A stretch of DNA of 64,000 nt, from NCBI RefSeq assembly GCF_024448135.1, contig NZ_JAMRYX010000041.1, positions 1-64,000 on the forward strand, read 5' to 3'. Position numbers and translations under genes: made by a program. Shown piece by piece: positions 9,717 to 18,936 of this stretch (its first letter is position 1; every line of letters begins with the position of its first letter). Under the pieces are notes generated by a model. The model ran no database searches, was not told the DNA's origin, and saw only the letters and a program-made list of their open reading frames with translations. The DNA is from Methylocystis suflitae (GTDB taxonomy: Bacteria > Pseudomonadota > Alphaproteobacteria > Rhizobiales > Beijerinckiaceae).

Positions 9717-10163
9717 TTAGGCGCGGCGAAGACGCACGACGACATCTACGCGTGCGACGCGCAACCCGTCGGGCGGCTGAGGAAGATCGGAGACCGAGAC
9801 ATTCGCGCCAGCGATGTCGTAAAGCTCTCCGTCGTCTTCGAGAAGAAAATGATGGTGGTCGGCGGTATTGGTGTCGAAATACACCCGGGCGCCGTCGACG
9901 GCGATCTCCCGCAGCAAGCCTGCCTGGGTGAACTGGTGGAGCGCATTATACACGGTCGCGAGGGATACGGAGAGATTGGCGGCGAGCGCCTCTTCATAGA
10001 GCCGCTCCGCCGTCACGTGACGATCGCCGCTCTGTCCAAACAGCAACTCGCCGAGCGACAGCCGCTGTCGGGTCGGCCGCAGCCCGGCGTCGGCCAGCAA
10101 CTCTGCGACGCGCTTGCGCGGCGCACAGTCTGGCGGAACAGTCGAATTTGGCTCGGCGTCCAT
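9717..10163 (-). CDS. irr: iron response regulator, Fur superfamily
   Basis: A 148-residue Fur-type repressor that matches Irr of alphaproteobacteria. The winged-helix segment is GLRPTRQRLSLGELLFGQSG, then RHVTAERLYEEALAANLSVSLATVYNALHQF, then the DNTADHHHF-type metal/haem site (here NTADHHHFLLE). Irr represses haem synthesis and activates iron storage or represses it according to haem status. It lies divergent from fabA, the same neighbourhood seen in rhizobia. Two copies of a 13-nt direct repeat lie just upstream of the start. Confidence 0.9.
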   Translation of the reverse strand: MDAEPNSTVPPDCAPRKRVAELLADAGLRPTRQRLSLGELLFGQSGDRHVTAERLYEEALAANLSVSLATVYNALHQFTQAGLLREIAVDGARVYFDTNTADHHHFLLEDDGELYDIAGANVSVSDLPQPPDGLRVARVDVVVRLRRA

Positions 10164-10171
10164 TGCAGCGG

Positions 10172-10200
10172 CTCGCGGTTTTCTACTCTCGCGGTTTTCT
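10172..10200 (-). promoter_or_regulatory. direct repeat in the irr leader
   Basis: CTCGCGGTTTTCT occurs twice, at 10172-10184 and 10188-10200, a 16-nt period, starting 9 bases upstream of the irr ATG. Position suggests a regulatory or leader element, but no known consensus (e.g. an ICE box) is matched. Confidence 0.35.
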
Positions 10201-10433
10201 CCTTGGCATCATAGGGGGAACGGCGGGAAATTCAACGCCGCCCGGCTGTTGCGAGCCCGCTTGCGAGGGCGCTTCCGGCCCGGGCGAGGCTATGTTACGG
10301 ATCGCTTCGCCCGGGAGCGGCCAAGAGCTGCTAAGAGCGGCGCCGCGGCCGGCGCTCATAAAGATTAAGACGCGCCTTTAAGGGGCGCTTGGGAGAACGG
10401 GCCGAAAGGCTCTAACGCGAGGAATAAAGGACG

Positions 10434-10958
10434 ATGGGCGAGAGGCGCTCCTCATTCGGCTACGAGGATTTACTGGCATGCGGCGAGGAGAAGCTGTTCG
10501 GCCCGGGCAATGCCCAGCTGCCGCTGCCGCCAATGTTGATGTTCGACCGGATCACCGAGATCTTCGAAGACGGCGGCGAGCACGGCAAAGGCTATATGCG
10601 CGCCGAACTCGACATTAAGCCGAGCCTTTGGTTCTTCGACTGCCATTTCAAGGGCAATCCCGTGATGCCAGGCTGCCTTGGCCTCGATGCGCTGTGGCAG
10701 ATGGTCGGCTTCTATCTCGCCTGGCTCGACAATCCGGGACGCGGCATGGCGCTGGGCGTCGGCGAGGTGAAATTCAGCGGGCAAGTTCGCCCGACCGTCA
10801 AAAAGGTGACCTACGGCATCGACTTCAAGCGCGTCTTCAAGGGCAAGCTTGTGCTCGGCATCGCCGACGGCTGGGTCGCGGCGGACGGCGAGCGCATCTA
10901 TGAGGCGAAGGATCTGAAGGTTGGGCTCGCCAAGGCCGAGGCGCCGGCCGCCCCCTGA
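10434..10958 (+). CDS. fabA: 3-hydroxydecanoyl-ACP dehydratase/isomerase
   Basis: Bifunctional dehydratase/isomerase that introduces the double bond in anaerobic-type unsaturated fatty acid synthesis. The hot-dog fold active site His is in [21 protein letters not shown], with the partner Asp in the following helix. 174 residues, full length. Start ATG 10434 follows GCGAGGAATAAAGG, a fair ribosome-binding site. First gene of fabA-fabB, with fabI further down. Divergent from irr. Confidence 0.96.
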   Translation: MGERRSSFGYEDLLACGEEKLFGPGNAQLPLPPMLMFDRITEIFEDGGEHGKGYMRAELDIKPSLWFFDCHFKGNPVMPGCLGLDALWQMVGFYLAWLDNPGRGMALGVGEVKFSGQVRPTVKKVTYGIDFKRVFKGKLVLGIADGWVAADGERIYEAKDLKVGLAKAEAPAAP

Positions 10959-11002
10959 AGCGCACCAAAGGCGCGGGAGCGCGCCGCCAAGGAGTTGGAC
11001 CA

Positions 11003-12226
11003 ATGAGACGAGTCGTCGTCACCGGCATGGGGATTGTGTCGTCGATCGGCAACACTACCCAGGAAGTGATCGCTTCGCTGCGCGAGGCGAAGTCTGGCAT
11101 CGCACGCGCGGAGAAATACGCCGAACTCGGCTTCCGTTCGCAGGTGTACGGCATGCCGTCGCTCGACCCCTCGACGATCGTCGACCGCCGCGCCATGCGC
11201 TTCCATGCGACAGGCACGGCGTGGAACCATGTCGCCATGGATCAGGCGATCGCCGACGCCGGCCTGACCGAAGCGGAAATCTCCAACGCGCGCACCGGAA
11301 TCATCATGGGGTCCGGCGGCCCGTCGACCCACACGCTTGTCGAATCCGCCGATATCACCCGCACCAAGGGACCCAAGCGCGTCGGTCCCTTCGCCGTGCC
11401 CAAATGCATGTCGTCGACCGCTTCGGCGACCCTGGCCGTCTGGTTCAAGATCAAGGGAGTCAACTATTCGATCTCGTCGGCCTGCGCCACGTCCAATCAC
11501 TGCATCGGCAACGCCTACGAACTGATTCAATATGGCAAGCAGGACATGATGTTCGCGGGCGGCTGCGAGGAGCTGGAATGGGAGCTGTCGGTCCTCTTCG
11601 ACGCGATGGGCGCCATGTCCTCCTCCTATAATGATCGTCCGGCGACGGCCTCGCGCGCCTATGACAAGAATCGCGACGGATTCGTCATCGCCGGCGGCGC
11701 CGGCGTGCTGGTGCTCGAAGAACTCGAACACGCCAAGGCGCGCGGCGCGAAGATCTACGCCGAAGTCGCCGGCTATGGGGCGACCTCCGACGGCCATGAC
11801 ATGGTGGCGCCCTCGGGCGAGGGCGCGGTGCGCTGCATGCAGCAGGCGCTCGCGACGGTGAAGTGCCCGATCGACTACATCAACCCCCACGCCACGGCGA
11901 CCCCGGTTGGCGACGCCAAGGAAATCGAGGCGCTGCGCGAAGTGTTCGGCGTCGGCGACAAATGCCCGCCGATCGCCGCGACCAAATCCCTGACCGGCCA
12001 TTCGCTCGGCGCGACGGGCGTGCAGGAGGCGATCTATTCCTTGTTGATGATGCAGAACGGCTTCATCTGCGAAAGCGCCAATATCGAAGAGCTCGATCCG
12101 GATTTCGCCGATATGCCCATCATGCGGGCGCGCCGCGACAATGTGAAGCTTGGCGCGGTGCTGTCCAACTCGTTCGGCTTCGGCGGCACCAATGCGACAT
12201 TGGTGTTCAAGCATCCAGACGCGTGA
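11003..12226 (+). CDS. fabB: 3-oxoacyl-ACP synthase I (KAS I)
   Basis: Condensing enzyme that elongates the cis-3-decenoyl-ACP made by FabA. Catalytic Cys lies in [17 protein letters not shown] (near residue 163), and the two His in [12 protein letters not shown] and [12 protein letters not shown]. The C-terminal [11 protein letters not shown] glycine-rich loop is intact. 407 residues, full length. Start 11003 is preceded by AAGGAGTTGG, a strong ribosome-binding site, 44 bases after fabA, so the two genes are probably one operon. Confidence 0.96.
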   Translation: MRRVVVTGMGIVSSIGNTTQEVIASLREAKSGIARAEKYAELGFRSQVYGMPSLDPSTIVDRRAMRFHATGTAWNHVAMDQAIADAGLTEAEISNARTGIIMGSGGPSTHTLVESADITRTKGPKRVGPFAVPKCMSSTASATLAVWFKIKGVNYSISSACATSNHCIGNAYELIQYGKQDMMFAGGCEELEWELSVLFDAMGAMSSSYNDRPATASRAYDKNRDGFVIAGGAGVLVLEELEHAKARGAKIYAEVAGYGATSDGHDMVAPSGEGAVRCMQQALATVKCPIDYINPHATATPVGDAKEIEALREVFGVGDKCPPIAATKSLTGHSLGATGVQEAIYSLLMMQNGFICESANIEELDPDFADMPIMRARRDNVKLGAVLSNSFGFGGTNATLVFKHPDA

Positions 12227-12245
12227 CGCCGATTCCTCGCGATAG

Positions 12246-12280
12246 GTCATGGCCGGGCTTGTTCCGGCCATGGACGTCGA
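12246..12280. repeat. intergenic palindromic repeat (REP-like)
   Basis: TCATGGCCGG-GCTTGTT-CCGGCCATGGA forms a long GC stem just after fabB. A palindrome of this type (ATGGCCGGG...CCCGGCCAT) is widely dispersed in Hyphomicrobiales genomes. It could also serve as a transcription barrier between fabB and fabI. Confidence 0.5.
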
Positions 12281-12455
12281 GACATGCAGCCGGCGTTTAG
12301 GAGAAGGCGATTCTTCCAGTTGCGAACGACGCCAGCGGCGCTCGTGAACAGAGGTATCGCCGACACGGCCCACAGCGTCGTTCTTCTTTGCTGTCTGCGT
12401 CTTCGATAGGGCTTAGGCCCAACCTTTCCATCTCTCCTACGATGACAATCGCCAT

Positions 12456-13265
12456 ATGACAGTTTCAACCGGTCTCCTGCAGGGTAAGCGCGGTCTCATC
12501 ATGGGGGTCGCCAATGATCATTCCATCGCCTATGGCATCGCGCGCGTTCTCGCGCGCCATGGCGCGACGCTCGCATTCACCTATCAGGGCGAGGCGCTCG
12601 GCAAGCGCGTCAAGCCGCTCGCGCAGGAGCTCGGGTCGAACCTTGTGCTGCCATGCGACGCCGAGGATATTTCAACGGTGGATCAAGTGTTCGCGCGTCT
12701 CGAACACGACTGGGGCGATATGGATTTTCTCGTCCACTCCATCGCCTATTCCGACAAGAGCGAATTGAAGGGACTCTACGCCGACACCTCGCGCGAGAAT
12801 TTCATTCGCACGCTTGTCATTTCCTGTTTTTCCTTCACCGAAGCCGCGCGTCGCGCCGCCAGGCTGATGAAGAACGGCGGATCGCTGCTGACGGTCAGCT
12901 TCGGCGGCGGCACGCATGTCATGCCGAATTACAACGTCATGGGCGTCGCGAAGGCGGCGCTCGATTCATCGGTGCGCTATCTTGCCGCCGATTTCGGCGA
13001 TCGCGGCATTCGCGTCAATGCGCTGTCGCCCGGCCCGGTGCGCACCATGGCGGGCGCCGGCATCACGGGCGCGCGGGCGATGGGCGCGTTTCAAAAAAAG
13101 CATTGTCCCTTGCGTCGGATGATCACGCTTGATGAAATCGGCGGCTCGGCGCTTTATTTGCTGTCGGAGCTTTCGGGCGGCGTGACGGGCGAAGTCCATC
13201 TTGTCGACGCCGGCTATAATATCATGTTGCAACCGCGTCCCGAGGATCTCAACGGCGAGGAGTAA
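12456..13265 (+). CDS. fabI: enoyl-ACP reductase (NADH)
   Basis: SDR-type enoyl-ACP reductase that completes each fatty acid elongation cycle. The cofactor segment is GVANDHSIAYGIARVLARHG, the catalytic Tyr/Lys are in NYNVMGVAKAAL, and the end is SGGVTGEVHLVDAGYNIM. 269 residues. The start at 12456 overlaps an upstream ATG context without a strong ribosome-binding site. A 230-bp gap containing a palindromic repeat separates it from fabB, so it may have its own promoter. The next gene (cytochrome c) begins 5 bases after its stop. Confidence 0.95.
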   Translation: MTVSTGLLQGKRGLIMGVANDHSIAYGIARVLARHGATLAFTYQGEALGKRVKPLAQELGSNLVLPCDAEDISTVDQVFARLEHDWGDMDFLVHSIAYSDKSELKGLYADTSRENFIRTLVISCFSFTEAARRAARLMKNGGSLLTVSFGGGTHVMPNYNVMGVAKAALDSSVRYLAADFGDRGIRVNALSPGPVRTMAGAGITGARAMGAFQKKHCPLRRMITLDEIGGSALYLLSELSGGVTGEVHLVDAGYNIMLQPRPEDLNGEE

Positions 13266-13269
13266 GGCA

Positions 13270-13584
13270 ATGAGGATAGCGCTGTCTTTAGGCTTGGTCT
13301 TCATTGCGGCGCCGGCGATGGCCGCGAGCGCGGATCCGACGACCGGCGCGCAAATCGCCAAAGCCGAATGCGCCTCATGCCATGCCGTTGGATCCGACGC
13401 AGAGGCCAAGAGCCCGGATCCCAAGGCGCCGCGCTTTGTCGATGTGGCGAAGATGCCTTCGACGACCGAACTGTCGCTCAAAGTTTTCCTGCGCTCTTCG
13501 CACAAGAACATGCCCAATATCATTCTCGCCCGCGAAGAGATCGACTCGCTGGCAAGCTACATTTTGGCGCTTGGCGGCAAATAG
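13270..13584 (+). CDS. small periplasmic cytochrome c
   Basis: 104-residue class I c-type cytochrome with a signal peptide (MRIALSLGLVFIAAPAMAAS) and a single CASCH haem site near residue 38. An NMPN segment near residue 82 likely gives the axial Met. The final helix ISLASYILAL-type (here DSLASYILALGG) is typical. ATG 13270 follows GAGGAGTAAGGCA, which overlaps the end of fabI, so translation is probably coupled to fabI. Its electron partner is unknown. Confidence 0.85.
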   Translation: MRIALSLGLVFIAAPAMAASADPTTGAQIAKAECASCHAVGSDAEAKSPDPKAPRFVDVAKMPSTTELSLKVFLRSSHKNMPNIILAREEIDSLASYILALGGK

Positions 13585-13622
13585 CCGCCAAGCTGGATTG
13601 AAAGCCGTTCCGCGCGGTAAAT

Positions 13623-13970
13623 TTATGCGGCCATCTTGCGTCCGGACATCCTGCGGCATTCCTCGGCGCAGCGACGGCATTCGTCGGCGCATTCCTTCAT
13701 GTCCGGAATCGGATCGCACTCCTTGGCGCAGGTTTCGCAAGCCTCGGCGCAGAGCGCGCACATCTGTTTCGCCAGCGGCGAATTCATCAGCATCATTTGC
13801 GTGCTGTTGCGGCACATATCGGCGCAGGCGATCATCGCCCGGAAATGTTTGGGCTTCACATGCTCGCCGCCTTTCTCAAGGCAATGGGTCATCGCCATGC
13901 CGAAGCACATCTGATAGCAGTTCAGGCAGGCGTCGATGCAGGCCTGCATTTCCTTCGGGATCATGTGCAT
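13623..13970 (-). CDS. Csp-like four-helix-bundle copper-storage protein (DUF326)
   Basis: 115-residue cysteine-rich protein with 16 Cys arranged every third or fourth residue along helices (for example CIDACLNCYQMC, QMCALCAEACETCAKEC, ECADECRRCAEEC). This is the pattern of the Csp copper-storage family first described in the methanotroph Methylosinus trichosporium, which binds many Cu(I) ions inside a four-helix bundle. No signal or Tat peptide, so it is Csp3-like (cytosolic). ATG 13970 chosen because AAGAGGAAA precedes it; the frame is open to 14159 but the extra residues lack Csp character. It diverges from a Cu(I) ATPase gene, which supports a copper role. Confidence 0.85.
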   Translation of the reverse strand: MHMIPKEMQACIDACLNCYQMCFGMAMTHCLEKGGEHVKPKHFRAMIACADMCRNSTQMMLMNSPLAKQMCALCAEACETCAKECDPIPDMKECADECRRCAEECRRMSGRKMAA

Positions 13971-14336
13971 GATGGATCGTTTCCTCTTAAAGGCCGTCGC
14001 CTCGCCGCCACGCAGGCAGCTAGTTCGCCCGCCTCGCTGGTCAAGATTTGTGACGAAGAAGCAAGACCGACAGTCAAGTTTCGGCCTTGGGCTTCGATCG
14101 TCGTCGCTGCAATCTTGAGGCGCGGAGAAATCAAATCCGCGGGCGCGCCATGCGGCCAAGCCAGCGCATCCGTCAATGCTAATGCGACTGGACGCCGACC
14201 CCGCCCGAGCGATCCGGATTGGTCTTCGAGCGTCGCATGCTTACGCGCGCGGCGACCTAGCGAGCGACCATGATCGACGTTTGCGCAAGGGTCGCCTAGA
14301 TCAATTAGGATGCCGTTCTGACGGCGCAAAGGAAGG
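13971..14336. other. intergenic region between csp-like gene and copper ATPase
   Basis: 366 bp between divergent copper genes. It should hold both promoters. I could not find a convincing MerR/CueR-type or CsoR-type operator by eye. Small open frames here overlap on both strands and look spurious. Confidence 0.5.
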
Positions 14337-16601
14337 ATGACTCGCGTGGCCCACGAGCATCGGCATGATCACGCCTCCCATGAGGAATCGAGATCCGCCC
14401 GCGCCGGCGGCGCGACCGAACATTCGTCTCAAGGCGATACGCACGCGTCAAACGTCATCTACACATGCCCGATGCATCCGCAGATTCGCCAGATCGGTCC
14501 CGGCAATTGTCCGATCTGCGGCATGACGCTCGAGCCGTTGGTCGCTTCAAATGAAGCCGAACCGAACGCCGAACTCATCGACATGACCAGGCGGTTCTGG
14601 ATCGGGCTGGCGTTGGCGGCGCCGGTGCTCGTCTTGGAGATGGGCGGCCATTTATTCAATCTGCATCACTTGCTAGCGCCGCAGGCGTCGAACTGGCTTC
14701 AGCTCATTTTGGCGACCCCGGTCGTACTCTGGGCCGGCTGGCCGTTTTTTGTTCGCGGCGCGCAGTCGCTCGTGACACGCAATTTGAATATGTTCACCCT
14801 CATCGCCATGGGGACTGGCGTCGCTTGGATTTACAGCGTCGCCGCAACAATCGCGCCGTCTCTTTTTCCACCTGCATTTCGCAACGTCGACGGCTCTGTC
14901 CCGATCTATTTCGAGGCGGCGGCGGTGATCACCGTCCTCGTTCTGCTTGGACAAGTTCTTGAACTGCGCGCGCGGGAACAGACCGGCGGCGCCATACGCG
15001 CGCTTCTCGATCTCGCGCCAAAAATGGCGACTCGAATTAACGCCGACGGATCCGACGAAGAAGTGGCGCTGGATCTTGTGAAGGTCGGCGAGCGCCTGCG
15101 CGTCCGTCCAGGAGAAAAGGTTCCGGTGGACGGCGAACTCGTCGAGGGCCGCAGTTCACTCGACGAGTCCATGGTCACCGGCGAATCCATGCCGGTGACC
15201 AAGACTGCAGGCGACAACGTGATTGGCGGCACGCTCAATCAGACTGGCGGCTTTGTGATGCGCGCGCAGAAGGTTGGCCACGACACCGTGCTCTCAAGGA
15301 TTGTCGAGATGGTCGCATCGGCGCAGAGAAGCCGCGCGCCAATACAACGCCTCGCCGACCAGGTGGCGGGATGGTTCGTGCCCGTCGTCATTCTCATCGC
15401 CGTTCTCGCATTTCTGGCCTGGGCGATCTGGGGACCGGAACCACGCATGACTTATGGCCTTGTTGCGGCGGTCTCCGTTCTCATCATCGCCTGCCCTTGC
15501 GCGCTCGGTCTGGCGACGCCGATGTCGATCATGGTCGGCGTCGGACGCGGCGCGCAGTCGGGCGTGCTGATAAAAAGCGCTGAGGCGCTGGAGCGCTTGG
15601 AAAAAATAGACACGCTCGTTGTGGACAAGACCGGGACGCTCACCGAAGGCAAGCCGCGCGTCACGGCCATCCGCGTCGTTGCGGGCGTCGCAGAGAACGA
15701 TCTATTGGCGACGGCGGCGAGTCTTGAACGCGCCAGCGAGCATCCGCTGGCGCTGGCGATCGTTCAGGCGGCAGCCGAGCGCGGGCTCACGCTCGAGGGC
15801 GCGACGGATTTCGATTCCCCCGTGGGCAAGGGCGTCATCGGCCGGGTCGACGGCAATGCGGTCGCGATCGGCAATCGTCGATATCTCGTGGAGCTCGGCG
15901 TCGATGCGGCGCCGCTCGATAGCGAGGCCGAACGCCTGCGGGAAGACGGCGCGACAGCTATCTTTGTCGCCATAGACGGAAAACTTTCCGGCGTCATCGG
16001 CATCGCCGACCCCATCAAAGCGACGACCGAAGCCGCGCTGCAATCGCTGCGCGACGACGGCGTCGCCGTGGTGATGCTCACCGGCGATAACTGGACAACG
16101 GCGCGCGCCGTCGCCAAACGCTTGGGGATCGGCGAGATCGAAGCTGAGATCCTCCCCGAGGACAAGAGCAAAGTCGTGACCCGCTTGCGTGAGGCGGGTC
16201 GAATCGTCGCCATGGCGGGAGACGGCGTGAATGACGCCCCTGCCTTGGCCGCCGCCGATGTCGGCATCGCCATGGGAACCGGAACCGATGTCGCGATCGA
16301 AAGCGCGGGGGTGACTTTGCTGAAGGGCGATCTTGGAGGCATCGTGCGTGGCCGACGCCTCTCCAAGACAACGATGCGCAACATCCGCGAGAATCTTTTC
16401 TTTGCATTCATTTATAACGCCGCGGGCGTGCCCATCGCGGCTGGCGCGCTCTATCCGATCTTCGGGCTACTCTTATCCCCGACGATCGCCGCCGCGGCGA
16501 TGGCGCTGTCATCAGTCAGCGTCGTCGTCAATTCTCTGCGATTGAGGCAAACCGAACTGGACCCCGAAAGAAAAATTGAGATGCCGCCATTCTCGTCCTA
16601 G
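14337..16601 (+). CDS. copA: Cu(I)-translocating P1B-type ATPase
   Basis: Inner-membrane copper-exporting ATPase, 754 residues. The N-terminus is His-rich ([11 protein letters not shown]), followed by a heavy-metal-binding domain ([20 protein letters not shown], from Cys44) in place of classical CxxC ferredoxin-like MBDs. The actuator contains VTGESMPV; the transport helix carries [11 protein letters not shown] (CPC); the phosphorylation site is [13 protein letters not shown]; the ATP domain has SEHPLALAI; then [14 protein letters not shown] and [21 protein letters not shown]-terminal membrane helices have [11 protein letters not shown] and [15 protein letters not shown], marking the Cu(I) subgroup. 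Divergent from the Csp-like gene. Confidence 0.93.
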   Translation: MTRVAHEHRHDHASHEESRSARAGGATEHSSQGDTHASNVIYTCPMHPQIRQIGPGNCPICGMTLEPLVASNEAEPNAELIDMTRRFWIGLALAAPVLVLEMGGHLFNLHHLLAPQASNWLQLILATPVVLWAGWPFFVRGAQSLVTRNLNMFTLIAMGTGVAWIYSVAATIAPSLFPPAFRNVDGSVPIYFEAAAVITVLVLLGQVLELRAREQTGGAIRALLDLAPKMATRINADGSDEEVALDLVKVGERLRVRPGEKVPVDGELVEGRSSLDESMVTGESMPVTKTAGDNVIGGTLNQTGGFVMRAQKVGHDTVLSRIVEMVASAQRSRAPIQRLADQVAGWFVPVVILIAVLAFLAWAIWGPEPRMTYGLVAAVSVLIIACPCALGLATPMSIMVGVGRGAQSGVLIKSAEALERLEKIDTLVVDKTGTLTEGKPRVTAIRVVAGVAENDLLATAASLERASEHPLALAIVQAAAERGLTLEGATDFDSPVGKGVIGRVDGNAVAIGNRRYLVELGVDAAPLDSEAERLREDGATAIFVAIDGKLSGVIGIADPIKATTEAALQSLRDDGVAVVMLTGDNWTTARAVAKRLGIGEIEAEILPEDKSKVVTRLREAGRIVAMAGDGVNDAPALAAADVGIAMGTGTDVAIESAGVTLLKGDLGGIVRGRRLSKTTMRNIRENLFFAFIYNAAGVPIAAGALYPIFGLLLSPTIAAAAMALSSVSVVVNSLRLRQTELDPERKIEMPPFSS

Positions 16602-16718
16602 CCAACAGGTTGCGATGATGCATCCTTATAAAATTCCAGAGAGTCGGATAGGCGCGATAATGGCTCCATTTCTGCAACGTGGACGACGTCTCCACGATTT
16701 GATGTGTCGGCGCACAAG

Positions 16719-18140
16719 TTATGGCTTCAATCGCTTCAGTTCCGCGACTGCTGACATGTATTCGATAAAGTCCTTCGGGCAGGTGTCGACGGCCGCCTTT
16801 AGCGCGGCCTCGGCTTCAGCCTTGGCGCCTTTCAGAACCTGCCATTGCCCGATGTAAAACTGGGCCTCGCAGCGATTATTCGGCTTGTCGGCGGCATCGA
16901 GAGCGGCGGCCGGCGAGCGCTTGCCAAGATAAATCTCAGCGACCGCATAAGGCCATTCTTTAGTCTTTAGTCGGCTGGCGTTCGCCTCGAGCTCGGCTGC
17001 TGGGGTCTCGCCGACTCGCGCTCTGGCCAGATAACGGAACAGCATGGCGTAAAGGTCGTCGCTCAATTCGACCGCACGCAACAGATCAGTGGCCGCGGCC
17101 TTGAAATCAGCATGGTCGTATTTGGCTATTCCAGACGAGCGTGCATAAGCCGAATTCTTGGGATCAAGCGCGATCGCTTTGCCATAGTCGGCGATGGCGC
17201 GGTCGAGGTCGCCCTTGCGACGGTAGGCGTTGCCGCGGCCGTTGTAGGCGTGGGCGGATTTCGGATCGAGCGCGATCGCCTTGTCGTAATCGACGATGGC
17301 GCGGTCGAAGTTCCCCTTGGCGCGGTAGGTGTTGCCGCGGCCGTTGTAGGGAAAGACGAACGTTGGATCGAGCGCGATCGCCTTATCGTAGTCGGCGATG
17401 GCGCGGTCGAAGTTCCCCTTGTCGTGGTAGACATTGCCGCGGCCGTTGTAAGCGAAAGCAAACTTCGGATTGACCGCAATCGCCGTGTCGTAGTCGGCGA
17501 TGGCGCGGTCGAGGTTCCCCTTGTCGTGATAGGCGCTGCCGCGGCCGTTGTAGCACTGAGCATATTTTGGATCGAGCGCGATCGCCGTGTCGTAGTCGGC
17601 GATGGCGCGGTCGAAGTTCCCCTTGCCTTGGTAGGCGTTTCCGCGGCCGTTGTAGGCGTGGGCAGATTTCGGATCGAGCGCCATCGCCTTGTCGTAATCG
17701 GCGATAGCGCGGTCGAAGCTCCCCTTGTCGTAGTAGGCGTTGCCGCGGCCGTTGTAGGCGACGGCAAGCTTCGGATTAAGCGCGATCGCCTTATCGTAGT
17801 CAGCGATGGCGCGGTCGAGGTTCCCCTTGTCGTGATAGGCGTTGCCGCGGCCGTTGTAGGCGACGGCAAACTTCGGATTGAGCGCGATCGCCTTATCGTA
17901 GTCGGCGAGGGCGCGGTCCTGATCGCCCTTGATGAGGTGCTCAATGCCGCGGTTGTAGTACGCGTCGGCGTTCCCTGGATTGCGACGGATGAGGTCGGTG
18001 CAGCCCTCGATGGCGATCGAGCCACTCTTCTCGCTGCAATCCTCCGCCGCACCCGCCAGTGCCGCTGTTGCGCCAATGAACAGCCAAAGCCAGAATGCTA
18101 TGATTCGCAGCATGCGCGCGTCCCATCCAATGTATTTCAT
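16719..18140 (-). CDS. secreted TPR-repeat protein
   Basis: About 473 residues: an N-terminal signal segment (LRIIAFWLWLFIGATAALAG), a CSEKSGSIAIEGCTDLI linker, then eight near-identical 34-residue TPR units (YNGRGNAYHDKGNLDRAIADYDKAIALNP type), one degenerate unit and a Glu/Ala-rich tail. Likely a periplasmic protein-protein interaction scaffold; partner unknown. ATG 18140 is used; ATG 18113 directly before the hydrophobic core is a real alternative. The gene downstream at 21189 is a short paralogue with the same signal-plus-GCTxL layout. Confidence 0.8.
   Translation of the reverse strand: MKYIGWDARMLRIIAFWLWLFIGATAALAGAAEDCSEKSGSIAIEGCTDLIRRNPGNADAYYNRGIEHLIKGDQDRALADYDKAIALNPKFAVAYNGRGNAYHDKGNLDRAIADYDKAIALNPKLAVAYNGRGNAYYDKGSFDRAIADYDKAMALDPKSAHAYNGRGNAYQGKGNFDRAIADYDTAIALDPKYAQCYNGRGSAYHDKGNLDRAIADYDTAIAVNPKFAFAYNGRGNVYHDKGNFDRAIADYDKAIALDPTFVFPYNGRGNTYRAKGNFDRAIVDYDKAIALDPKSAHAYNGRGNAYRRKGDLDRAIADYGKAIALDPKNSAYARSSGIAKYDHADFKAAATDLLRAVELSDDLYAMLFRYLARARVGETPAAELEANASRLKTKEWPYAVAEIYLGKRSPAAALDAADKPNNRCEAQFYIGQWQVLKGAKAEAEAALKAAVDTCPKDFIEYMSAVAELKRLKP
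17150..17965 (-). repeat. eight tandem 102-bp repeats coding TPR units
   Basis: Within the TPR gene, 102-bp units recur eight times with only a few base differences each; the core word GCGGTCGAAGTTCCCCTTG (+ strand) recurs with minor changes. High DNA identity, not just protein identity, implies recent duplication or gene conversion. Confidence 0.85.
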
Positions 18141-18178
18141 TTGCAACGCGTCTTTCCGGTTCGGATTCGGCCGTGCGT

Positions 18179-18640
18179 CTACCGGCAGTGGACGTAGGTT
18201 GTGCTGCTGCGAAACTCGTCGCGGCTCGACCTCAGGATCATCTTGTCGCCGTCCATTCGAAGCGTGAAAGTTTCCTGCCACTTTTCGCCTTCGCCCGTGC
18301 ATTTCGTTTCGATGGTCTGCTCGGCGAGCGCCGCGCGCGATGAGGCAATGCGGCATGTCGACTCCCAAAAGAGCAGTTTCTGGCGGTCGATTTCGAGCCG
18401 ATTGACGTCCTCTCGATCAGCGCAGTGCGAACGCTTAGTCGTCCATGCGCCCGCAAATGACACCGCGGATGTTGGCGTCGCCTGAGGTTTCTCGAGAGTT
18501 TTCGCCGTGACAATTGACGCTGGGATCGCGCCGAGACCCGCGACAACTCCCAAAACCGCGATCCAGATCGGCGTCACTTGCGTAGCCGAGGAAGATGAAG
18601 TGGATAGCGTAGTTTCTTGTGTGGCGTCGTTGATGGTCAT
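18179..18640 (-). CDS. hypothetical protein with one N-terminal membrane helix
   Basis: 153 residues. A Ser/Thr-rich start is followed by one membrane helix (VTPIWIAVLGVVAGLGAIPA), then a soluble domain beginning FAGAWTTKRSHCADREDVNR, with later Cys residues in WESTCRIASS, TIETKCTGEG and the C-terminal VHCR. The lipocalin-like flow (GAW..., then ETFTLRMDGDKMILRSS) suggests a small beta-barrel on the periplasmic side, but I cannot name the family. The frame opens at GTG 18655; ATG 18640 is the better start. It ends 39 bases before the TPR gene start, so the two are probably co-transcribed. Confidence 0.6.
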   Translation of the reverse strand: MTINDATQETTLSTSSSSATQVTPIWIAVLGVVAGLGAIPASIVTAKTLEKPQATPTSAVSFAGAWTTKRSHCADREDVNRLEIDRQKLLFWESTCRIASSRAALAEQTIETKCTGEGEKWQETFTLRMDGDKMILRSSRDEFRSSTTYVHCR

Positions 18641-18905
18641 GGCTCGGCTCGCCACTATTTCCTTGACCTGCAGGCCATCCTGCAGCCCTAGGCGACTGAA
18701 GTCGCCCGCCTAGATGAAAATGAAGTCGATGCGTTCGCCAGTCATTTTCGGTCTCATTTCAAGTCCGCTGCCGCCATGCTCAAAGTCTGACGCGGCGCGA
18801 CGGCGACGCCAACGCAAAAACTGCGGCAAGATAGAATAGAAGGGTCTTCGGCATCGAGCGGGGAAACGATGCGAATTAACATATGCCTGCAGAGAAACGC
18901 CTGCA

Positions 18906-18921
18906 TCACCCTAAAGGGTGA
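18906..18921. promoter_or_regulatory. dyad TCACCC-N4-GGGTGA, copy 1
   Basis: TCACCCTAAAGGGTGA lies 16 bases beyond the stop of the LuxR-type gene. It has the same half-sites and spacing as the dyad at 20468, on the other side of that gene. Candidate operator; could also act as a stem-loop. Confidence 0.5.
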
Positions 18922-18936
18922 AAGGAACTTCGCTGC

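Noticed and set aside
10898-12373. Long - strand open frame opposite fabB
   Set aside because: Shadow frame; fabB on the + strand is certain.
13961-14329. Open frames on both strands in the csp-copA gap
   Set aside because: No ribosome-binding sites or families; the csp-like protein starts at 13970 and copA at 14337.
17112-18197. Long + strand open frame of 361 codons opposite the TPR gene
   Set aside because: It mirrors the 102-bp repeats and is open only because the repeat lacks stops in that frame. No signal, ribosome-binding site or family.
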